In this document: in pieces, positions 56,538-64,000 of the stretch
Position numbering within the stretch: the stretch's first letter is position 1
Layout: the number at the start of each line of letters is the position of its first letter
Assembly: GCA_963662175.1 (NCBI GenBank)
Contig: OY759225.1
Coordinates: 6,521,107-6,585,106, forward strand
Direction: 5' to 3'
Origin: Aradus depressus
Lineage: Eukaryota > Arthropoda > Insecta > Hemiptera > Aradidae
DNA: 64,000 bases
Made by a program: the position numbers and the translations under genes
Notes under the pieces: model-generated
The model's input: the letters and a program-made list of their open reading frames with translations, nothing else
Databases searched by the model: none
Told to the model about the DNA's origin: nothing

Positions 56538-57419
56538 TCATCGCCTCTCTCCTCTTCTGATCTGTTAATTACTTACTCTCCTTCTATTGTTGGATCAGCA
56601 CAACAACTACCGATGGCAGTTGCTGACAATCCCACTTCTTCTTCTGTCACATCTTTCAAGGTTCACCTTTCAACAAATTAAACAGGGCAGACAGCAAAAC
56701 AATTTTATATTCTCGAAAAGTGATACAGTCTGATTCTCTTTAAATCAAAACTTTTTATAGATATATCCTCGTCTGGTTCTGCAGAAGATACTTACCGTAA
56801 AACTCTTCAGAAGTACTCCCTATCGTTGGAGTAGTCTTTAGAAGCCCAAATACTGAAATATATAAAATATCATACAAATTCTTCGGAAAATTAGTTAGTT
56901 ACTGTGCATTTTCCGCACCACACCGCTATTCATAACATCAATTTTAATATAGATCGATCAAAAGAAATTCCTGGGGCAGAAAAAGTTTGAGAGGAATAGA
57001 AGGCAAAAATTTTGGGAAAACATTTTTTAGGCGTACCAACATTTAACATTTTTGGAATTCCTGAGGATAGTTTTTTAGAGTATGTCCAAAACCGCACAGA
57101 TCTCAACCTAATAAAAAATGGTATAAAATTCAAATAGAGCTAAAAAGAAATAATCAAATAATAATTTCAATAAGTTAATAAACTGAAATAGAAAGCTGTA
57201 ACAATTAACAATTCTAATAAAATTATTTAAAAACATAACAATTTAGAAAGTAAATTAATAAATATAATGTACAATAAAATGTAAATACAATGTAAATGAG
57301 TAACATAAACAGAAATAGAAAGCTCTAACAATTAACATACATACCTAATAAAACATTATTTAAAAACATAACAACTTAGAAAGTAAATTATTAAATATAT
57401 AGTACAATAAATAAATACC
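56538..57419. other. No gene recognised
   Basis: AT-rich. A 67-codon minus-strand frame at 56930-57133 has no recognisable domain. Segments around 57180-57300 and 57310-57420 are diverged direct repeats of each other (AGAAAGCT, ACAATTAAC, TTTAAAAACATAACAA). Confidence 0.4.
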
Positions 57420-57775
57420 TTCAGCCAACTAAGAAAAAAGTACCTGGTAGAAGCACTAAAGAGCCCGCAACCTCACAAGACCCTTTTCAACATTGCAAAC
57501 AACCAAAACCTCAATAATATTATACTATACATAGTAAGGGCGCTAAAAATTAGAGGACATTGAAGTATTTAAATAAAATACCATTTTTATTTTTGTTTTA
57601 ATTTGTTTATTAACAGTTAGGTTCTATATTACTTTGTATTTTATTATTATTATTATTTTATATTTTCATTTATTTGTACTTTTTTTAAACTGAATAATGT
57701 ATATATCAGGCCGAACCCTGAGCCTAAAAGATGTATTTCTTAAAGGCTAATAAAGAATTGAATACAATAAATAAA
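57420..57775 (+). pseudogene. LINE 3' end (C-terminal codons plus 3'UTR)
   Basis: A frame ending at about 57565 reads YLVEALKSPQPHKTLFNIAN and then RALKIRGH-stop, like the last residues of Jockey/R1-type ORF2 proteins. A 3'UTR follows with GCCGAACCCTGAGCCTAAAA and the typical end TTAAAGGCTAATAAAGAATT before an A-rich tail. 5'-truncated. Confidence 0.6.
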
Positions 57776-58035
57776 TAAGATAAAGTGAAATATAAAACAT
57801 TATTTAGAAACATAACAATTTAGAAAGTAAAAAATAAATATATTGTCCAGTAAATAAAATATATAAAAACTATTTAAAAATTAACAATTTTTAAAAGATA
57901 CAAAGATACGTTAATACTAATGATTTTATTATTGATAGTTTTTTATTAAAAGGATATATACAAATAATATATACCTACCTATATATACAAAAGTCAGTAT
58001 AAGAAAGAAGAAAATATACAAGAAATTAATTAATT

Positions 58036-58267
58036 TTTTTTTTTTTTTTTATTCTTGGCCTTATGTCCGAGCATATTGGCCAACCCTACTCCAAGTTTTA
58101 GAAACCGAGGGAAGAACGAGGCATGGGGCCTGAAGAAGCAAGAATCGGGCCCCAGCCTGGCCGAGGACAGCAGGAGACACCGCCGGACCACTTCACCCAT
58201 AGATACAGCACATAGAGGCTCAAAGCTGATTAGTGAGTGGTTTGGGAGACTCCTGAAGGAATTAAAT
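58036..58267 (-). mobile_element. Poly(A)-tailed retroposed copy, about 230 bp
   Basis: Begins on the plus strand with an 18-base T run, so the copy lies on the minus strand. It is flanked by an AATTAATTAAT duplication (near 58024 and 58268). The GC-rich body (CGGGCCCCAGCCTGGCCGAG) contrasts with its surroundings. It could be a 5'-truncated LINE or a SINE; parent not recognised. Confidence 0.65.
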
Positions 58268-58468
58268 AATTAATTAATCTTTATTTTTTTATACTTTTTA
58301 ATAATAATAAAACTATATTTTATAATTCGTTGCCATGCACTACAATTTTAACACTTAGAAATGCATTTTCCAATCTTTGAAGCTATGTAATTGTGGTCGT
58401 ATTGGTCCTATCTTAAATTAAAGGACACAATGAAAAAATAACATAAATAATATACAAACAATGCATTT

Positions 58469-58600
58469 ATCTCGTTTTAGTGTAAAAGTTGTATGTTGAG
58501 ATTAATTTTCCAGGTGTTACACCAGTTCTCAATTTGTGTGTGTGATGGTGTTGTAACATGAAAGTGGCATGTACGTGAGATTCAGCAGCAGCTAACATGA
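58469..58600 (-). pseudogene. Short decayed Jockey-like LINE fragment
   Basis: CACCAGTTCTCAATTTG, GTGTTGTAACATGAA and TGTAAAAGTTGTATGTTGAG match, on the minus strand, the HHVTQIENWCNIWKIKL-coding segment of the LINE remnant at 53755-53880. Frame broken. Confidence 0.75.
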
Positions 58601-58639
58601 CGTTAGTTTTACAAATTATTCACAAATATGATATTGGAA

Positions 58640-58752
58640 GTTAAGCGATGGTACCGATATCAGGTACTCAATCGTTAAAGACCCCCTACCCTAATTGAAT
58701 AAACCAAGGTTGACAACGTTTAGGACTTCCACAGTAATATCGGGCTCATGTC
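58640..58752 (+). mobile_element. SINE copy, first part (split by a hAT element)
   Basis: GTTAAGCGATGGTACCGATA, CAGGTACTC and TCGGGCTCATGTC follow SINE order on the plus strand. The copy resumes at 59701 after the hAT insertion. Confidence 0.82.
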
Positions 58753-59700
58753 TAGGGATCTATCGATACAAGTAAATACAAGTAAAGTATCGATATTTTT
58801 ATCAGATCCAAAGTAATATTGGTATCGATACGTTCCTTCCGATACCAAGTAGATATCGAAAAGATCACGTGGATCGATTCAAAGTACTCGTTAGAAATTT
58901 CAACAATTAAAAAAAAATTATATAGGTAATTTTTTCAATTCATCAAACCGTTTATTACTTACAATTTTCTTTTATTTGTAGTTACAATAAAATACTGAAC
59001 TCAAATTACGGTCCACGGACAAATGATATATATCGCTGGTAATAACCTCATGTGTGATGTGATCATGTAATGCGTCCTTATTTCTTACCTTATTTACATC
59101 AAATGGTTTATCGTTTATGAAGGTATACATTTGTTCGATTTTGAACAGAACCGTGAACGTGTTTACGATTTCAGTATTTTAATTTATTTTTACATTTCAT
59201 TTTGCCAATTACAAATTATAATGCCTCGTCCTACGGCGAAAGTGTGGATTTATTACACTAAGAACGATTCGATCTCAGAGACTTGCAAGAAGTTTTTAAA
59301 AAAAAGTGAAATATTGTGGGAATACGAATAGTCTCCAGTAGTTTTATATCCTTAGTAAAAATATTTTAAAAAATATATAAATAAAATATTGTATGTTCAT
59401 TTTATAAGGCTTTTTATTATTTTCAGTATGTTTTTAATAATGTAATTTCATCTTATTCGATTTGATTTATTTGTTTCTTATGTCCACTACAATATCTCAT
59501 TTATACCTTTCAAATTGTATTGTGTTTATTATTATTATTATTATATAGGTATATGTATATATTATACATGGTTTAAAATTAATTATAACGAATACTTTTT
59601 ATATATACTTTTTATTCGACACGTGATTAGTATCGAAAGTTGTATTCGATACTACTCTTGAGTAAAAGTATCGATACTTTGTGGTAGCGATTGAACCCTA
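58753..59700 (+). mobile_element. hAT-family DNA element, non-autonomous, 948 bp
   Basis: Starts TAGGGATCTATCGATACA; the complement of its end reads TAGGGTTCAATCGCTACCA, an imperfect inverted repeat. A perfect 8-bp duplication CTCATGTC flanks it (58745-58752 and 59701-59708). Subterminal ATCGATA motifs are scattered at both ends, as is common in hAT elements. It sits inside a SINE, which gives a clear insertion order. Confidence 0.92.
59221..59331 (+). pseudogene. Remnant of hAT transposase N-terminus (BED-finger-like)
   Basis: A 36-codon frame starts MPRPTAKVWIYYTKNDSISE and continues TCKKFLKKSEILWEYE. The order K-V-W-x-Y-[YF]-T-K followed by CKKxLK resembles the start of a BED zinc finger in hAT transposases, but the second cysteine and the histidines are missing. 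The rest of the transposase is deleted. Confidence 0.55.
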
Positions 59701-59785
59701 CTCATGTCCACCAAAGCGATGAAAGAGCACTCTGGTAGTAGGCGATATGACCTCGTAGTTAAAGCCCAGCCATAAGCCACAATAT
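59701..59785 (+). mobile_element. SINE copy, second part
   Basis: Begins with the right copy of CTCATGTC and continues CACCAAAGCGATGAAAGAGC, GGCGATATGACCTCGTAG and TTAAAGCCC in SINE order. Confidence 0.82.
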
Positions 59786-60344
59786 GTAACACATATGAAA
59801 GAATTACCTACTTGATTTCTTTGATTTTTCAAATTTTTTTTCGCTGTTTCACCATCATTCATCTTTACAGTGTAATACAACAATTCACCTATTGTCTATT
59901 AAGCGGTGAACTAAAATTGTTGTCCTTCAACATATATAGGGGGAAGTGAGGCGAATGGGTGCAATGATCTTGTGAAGTGTGGTTGGTTAGTTGAAAGGAC
60001 TGGCCAACAGATGGCTCTAGGGTGCATTACAGTTTCAGAGCTGGCCGCTAGATGGCTGTAGCAGTTCTCCCGCGCCCGACTTCTCACTTCCCTCTCATCT
60101 CAATCACCCCCACCAATACTGGAGACCGATTTGGTCTTACAGTTAATTTTTAAATCACATAAGAAAGGCACCTATCAATTTTCCGCTAAACTGGACGAAG
60201 AGAAGGGGATCAGAGGAGGAGGAGGCTTAGATAATATTACAAATGTTTACCTTTAGTCTATTATGTTATTATTATTTTATTATAGGTAGTTTTTTTAATA
60301 AAAAATAAAAGGTAAAAAAAATATATGTGATGTGGCTATTACAG
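59786..60344. other. No gene; contains a short inverted repeat
   Basis: GGGGGAAGTGAGGCG near 59939 and its near-complement CGACTTCTCACTTCCC near 60080 bound about 160 bp (with GCTGGCCGCTAGATGGCTGT inside), possibly a small MITE. The rest is AT-rich. Confidence 0.4.
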
Positions 60345-60730
60345 GACTCGCTTAAGCCAATTACACGAGAGAATAACTCTGTACAATGAAGCAAAGATTA
60401 CCAGTGACGCCAACGCATTACTTTATTTACACAGGGAAAGAGAGTGAACTGTAAAATTGTGGTTGGTATAAGATGTAATGGCCAGATCACGTATATAATT
60501 TTTTTGAAGTTTGCTTGCCCCCTCAAATTCATTTCATATGAGAGAACAATTTTTTATAATAAAATAAAGAAAACCGAGGACGCTAACACATTACTTTCAT
60601 ATACTCAGTAATGAATTAGAGTGGGCGGAGGGGAGAGAACTGTAAAAACGTTGTTGATATAAGAAAGTCCTCTTATGTCCACATCATATATATTTTTAGG
60701 AGGATGTAAAAGGGGTAAGATGAAAGTATA
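60345..60730 (+). repeat. Diverged direct repeat, two units of about 175-190 bp
   Basis: GACGCCAACGCATTACTTT at 60406 and GACGCTAACACATTACTTT at 60579, then GAACTGTAAAA and TTGGTATAAGA / TTGATATAAGA in the same order. The units differ by small insertions. Confidence 0.65.
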
Positions 60731-60945
60731 TAATTATACAGATGTAATTGAGAAGGAACTTAACTTTCATCAGCTAGAAATACAAGGATGGGGGTTGTTA
60801 GGGGTGGTTTAGGGGTTGGATGGGGGGGTCAAAGTTCACCGTCCTCTGCCCTGGGTCACTCACCACACTTCTAGTTAGTTTATAGCAGGGGTCACCAAAA
60901 TTGTTGTGAACAATGTTTACCATCTATGAGACGAGCGTAAAGAAA

Positions 60946-61246
60946 TAGGTTAGGTTAGGTTAGGTTTTAGGACTCATGCCCGGGCTTTAACTACGAGGTC
61001 ATATCGCCTACTACCAGAGCGCTCTTTCTTCTCTCTGGTGGACATGAGCCCGACTCTACTGTGGGAGTCCTAAATTTTGCCTACCCTAAATTTTTATTCA
61101 TCTAGGGTAGAGGTCTTTAACGAGTACCTGACATCGTACAGGCTCGGGACCATCGCTTAACGTCCCATCCGAAGGACGGCGTGCTTAAGTTTATTTTACC
61201 TCCCAGATAAAATAAACTAAGGGCCTCGGTCGGGCTACTTAAAGAA
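60946..61246 (-). mobile_element. tRNA-derived SINE with TTAGG-type tail
   Basis: On the plus strand the copy begins with three GGTTA/TTAGG units and TTTTAGGACTCATGCCCGGG, then GGTCATATCGCCTACTACCA and the core complement CGTCCCATCCGAAGGACGGC. The head is cut short (GGCCTCGGTCGGGCTAC). A perfect 10-bp hairpin, AGTTTATTTT/AAAATAAACT, lies at about 61189-61219. Confidence 0.82.
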
Positions 61247-61401
61247 ATATATACTGAGAAAAAGTACTACTCCAGAGGTTTAAAATATATATATTTACTA
61301 TAATTTGATCAAAAAGATTTTTTACAAAGTATAGAGAAAGTTATGTAATCGGTTAGAAATTCGATGTGGAGCTTTCAATGGCATTTCATGTTTCCTGATT
61401 C
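61247..61401. other. AT-rich spacer
   Basis: Nothing recognised. Confidence 0.4.
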
Positions 61402-61596
61402 CCTAAGCACGCCGTCCTTCGGATGTAAAGTAATGGTCCCGAGCCTGTACGATGTCAGGTACTCATTTAAGTCCCCTACTCTAGGTGAATAAAAATTTAG
61501 GGAAGGCAACATTTAGGACTCCCATAGTAGAGTCGGGCTCTTGGAGTAGGCGATATGACCTCGTGGTTAAAGCCCGGGCATGAGTCAAAATAACTA
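61402..61596 (+). mobile_element. SINE copy, 5'-truncated, internally deleted
   Basis: CTAAGCACGCCGTCCTTCGG, CGATGTCAGGTACTC, AGTCGGGCTC and then GGCGATATGACCTCGTGG. The piece between GGGCTC and GGAGTAGGC that other copies have is missing. Orientation is opposite to the copy at 60946, so the pair could form a long hairpin. Confidence 0.82.
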
Positions 61597-61686
61597 ACTA
61601 CTCTTTATACAGTTGTAAAAAAATTAAAAAAAAAAATTCTTGTGGAATAAACAATAAATCAATTTGAATTTAATAATATCTTACTT

Positions 61687-62230
61687 ATATTTATTTTCAA
61701 TAATACTTTATTTCATCATCCTTAGACGTTTCGACTTACAAGTCATTTTCAATTCTAAAACAAATTCTAATTAATAATAACAACATTAAACATTTTTGAT
61801 TGTGATAACTATTTTTTTTACATACAATATTACAAAGAAAGACAGATAAGGACTCACCCAAAATACAGATTGATCATAATTTATTTTTCTGTAAACTAAG
61901 TAATTTATCTGTATTTATTTGGTTAATCCCTCCTATTTTCTTAAGATATTCTTCGTTTCGTCATAATATTCCTCATTGAGTTTGTCTTCTTTTTTCTTCT
62001 TCTTCTTTCATAACATTTTTTATATAGCTTAAGATTGCAGTTTTTGTATATTATAATATTTATTTCCATCAAACTATAACATGGTAATTGAATACATTAT
62101 ACAATTGTGTATATCAAAGTAGCCTATAAATTATATACATTCATCGATTTTAAAATATCAAATGAATACAAAATTTCTAATATTAATAAATAGAATAGAT
62201 GCTCCTTCCTCAGGCCACACCGAAATATAG

Positions 62231-62276
<46 letters not shown>

Positions 62277-62380
62277 TTTAAATGTTATTATTAAATGGAA
62301 TTTGTTTTAGAATTGAAAATTACTTGTAATTCGAATCGTCTAAGGATAATGAAATAAAGTATTATTGAAAATAAATATAC
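61687..62380. mobile_element. Foldback element F4, about 694 bp, arms about 97 bp
   Basis: Left arm from TATTTATTTTCAATAATACT, including CCTTAGACGTTTCGACTTAC and TTCTAAAACAAATTC; the complementary right arm lies at about 62284-62380. Identity between arms is about 90%. The minus strand of the left arm has a GACTT-GT-AAGTC hairpin followed by GAAACGTC. A (TA)n microsatellite lies at 62237-62268 inside. No coding frame. Confidence 0.85.
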
Positions 62381-62944
62381 CTATTTGCCTAATTTTACCA
62401 AATTGAAAAATAAACAATAATATATATTTTTTAAAATTGTATTTATTTATTAACAGATTCCACAAAATGTCCGCATTTCTCAAATTAGTGAGATATTTAT
62501 TGATACTGATATTTGATGGGAGGTTTGATTCTGTTCGGGGTGGAGTTGAGTGTAACAAACAGTGCAGAAAGGACTCTAGATGGAATTCGGGGGTCCTGGG
62601 GTGCAGTGGCCTGCTTCAAGGACCTGTCCGGACAACCACCTCTCCAGGAGCCTCCTCCGTCGGTGGGAGAAGCTCCAAGTGACGTAGGTTGAATCACCGT
62701 CTATGTACTTCCCCAGAACTATATAAGTTTTCCTCTCCTTCTAAAACTAATGGAACTAACAAAATCATAAATTGTCATACTAAATGTTTTGTAATACAAT
62801 GGGCAATTATGGGGATTTTTGAGCGCCTATACTCTGATCCCTTTACCCTTCAGATGATTTCCTTGAAAATTAGTAGGTGTTTTCCTTATGGGGGTTTGAG
62901 TTTATGTAATAAAATTTCATGGCAATAAGAGTTAAATTTATTCT
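62381..62944. other. Unassigned DNA
   Basis: An 81-codon frame (62437-62682) has no known domain. GTACTTCCCCAG near 62705 also occurs near 55030. TAAAATTTCATGGCAATAAG near 62907 and TTCCTTATGGGGGTTTGAG look like another single relative of the 143-bp family. Confidence 0.4.
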
Positions 62945-63890
62945 AGCTCATTTACACTACAACACCATCTCACACAAATTGAAAACTGGTGCAACACATG
63001 GAAAATAAAACTTAATACAGACAAATCACAGCACATCACATTTACACTTCGACGAGAAACATGCCCCCCCGTTTTCATCTACGACATTAGATGGAAGGCT
63101 GACATTAGATGGAAGACTGACATGGAACCCTCACACACGTCTCACACGAAACACGCTGAATCGTCGACTCAAAATACTCTACGGACTACTAAATAGACGA
63201 TCAAAATTAGACATGACACAAAAACGGAACTGTTACACTTACTTACTTAGACCATTATGGACATACGGATCACAGATATACGGTTCAGCAAAAAAACCAA
63301 CATCAAACTAATTCAGGCGTTTCAGTCAAAAACCCTCAGACTGATGACACAGTGCCCCCCCCCCCCATACATGAACAACAGAACACTTCATAACGATCTT
63401 ATGATACACACAGTACCCGACACAATACAAACTACTTACATACGTTTTTTTAGAAAACTTTACACACATACAAACCCAGAAATATGTACTTTATCTTCAC
63501 AACACTTACCACAAAACCCCCCACAAAGGTTGAAGAGAAGATTAAACCGCGACTTACTGCTACCTTAAATCCTATTCGTTCTTAACATTTTTTATTTTTT
63601 TTACATTATTTTCCTTTACTTTCATCATCTCTCTTACCCATCCATCAAAATTGTCTTTTAGATCCTTTTTATTTATTAATTTATTATTATTATTTTTCAT
63701 TATTTTTTTTTATTATGTTCTTGTCCATCAATTAAGATAAATTTTCGTCCTGAGGACCAACCACTGGGTGGCCTTCCTCTCACATGCCATTCACGCCAAC
63801 TTATCAATACCTATCATCATAGATGCTGGTTGTTGTACCCTAGCAACAGTTGCATCTTTATAATTAAAAGACAAAAAAAAAAAAAAAATG
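62945..63890 (+). pseudogene. Decayed Jockey-like LINE, 3' part with poly(A)
   Basis: The plus strand encodes IENWCNTWKIKLNTDKSQHI (62977 onward), the same RT segment as the minus-strand copy at 53725-53994. 63257-63568 keeps the downstream segment (FQSKTLRLMTQC, LYTHTNPEICTL). Frameshifts separate the pieces, a C run breaks the frame near 63357, and TTAGATGGAAG is tandemly duplicated near 63087. The 3'UTR has CCACTGGGTGGCCTTCC and ends in about 16 A at 63872-63888. Confidence 0.9.
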
Positions 63891-64000
63891 TACCTATACT
63901 ATTCTGCTTACCAGAAACCTCTGAAAATATGAAATTCCGTTGACAATTCAACATCAAATTTCTGACAGATTACATAACTTCCCCTATATTTCGTATAGTT
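63891..64000. other. AT-rich end of window
   Basis: Nothing recognised. Confidence 0.4.

Noticed and set aside
59131..59331. Full 66-codon frame as a host gene
   Set aside because: It lies inside the hAT element; only the part from the ATG at 59221 resembles a transposase N-terminus, so it is treated as a remnant.
60946..60968. Interstitial telomere
   Set aside because: Only about four TTAGG-type units, placed exactly at a SINE 3' end.

Overview
This is a gene-poor, repeat-dominated eukaryotic window, almost certainly arthropod and most likely insect. The reasons are an R1-clade and a Jockey-clade non-LTR retrotransposon, hAT and pogo/Tigger DNA-element remnants, tRNA-derived SINEs (one with a tail of TTAGG-type repeats), and an AT-rich background. 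I found no convincing host protein gene, tRNA gene or rRNA gene. The species cannot be named from sequence alone.

Region 1 (1-1846): 3' part of an R1-like LINE (reverse transcriptase plus C-terminal CCHC finger, 3'UTR, 37-A tail), cut by the window edge.

Region 2 (1847-43420): at least 41.6 kb of nested satellite DNA, all in one orientation. One composite unit recurs: head H (about 140 bp, with a CCCGG/CCGGG hairpin), a 66-bp satellite, a 143-bp satellite, terminal module T (with an (ATAC)n microsatellite, ending at TATAGAT), a spacer of about 165 bp, and a 440-bp satellite. Six units U1-U6 alternate long (U1, U3, U5) and short (U2, U4, carrying a 5'-truncated R1 fragment). U1 and U3 are offset by 13,063 bp. 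An intact 4,256-bp Jockey-like LINE sits in U3 with a 10-bp target duplication and lengthens that offset to about 17.33 kb. U6 (40938-43420, 2,483 bp) is the simplest H-to-T copy and may show the ancestral mobile element, whose architecture recalls Helentron-associated (HINE/DINE-1-like) elements.

Region 3 (43421-64000): AT-rich intergenic DNA packed with dispersed elements: two hAT non-autonomous elements with 8-bp target duplications (one inside a SINE), a pogo/Tigger remnant that keeps a PCNA-binding-like C-terminus, two tRNA-derived SINE families, five foldback elements (several with a hammerhead-ribozyme-like core), decayed Jockey-like LINE fragments and several minisatellites. Single-copy relatives of the 143-bp and 440-bp satellites also occur here. 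The 440-bp satellite shares a core with the SINE family, which suggests the satellites grew from dispersed mobile elements.

The only intact coding capacity is the Jockey-like element (ORF1 nucleic-acid-binding protein, ORF2 endonuclease/reverse transcriptase) and the partial R1 ORF. Satellite boundaries are read by eye and are good to a few bases up to tens of bases. Near-identity of the large units means the exact copy number depends on assembly quality.
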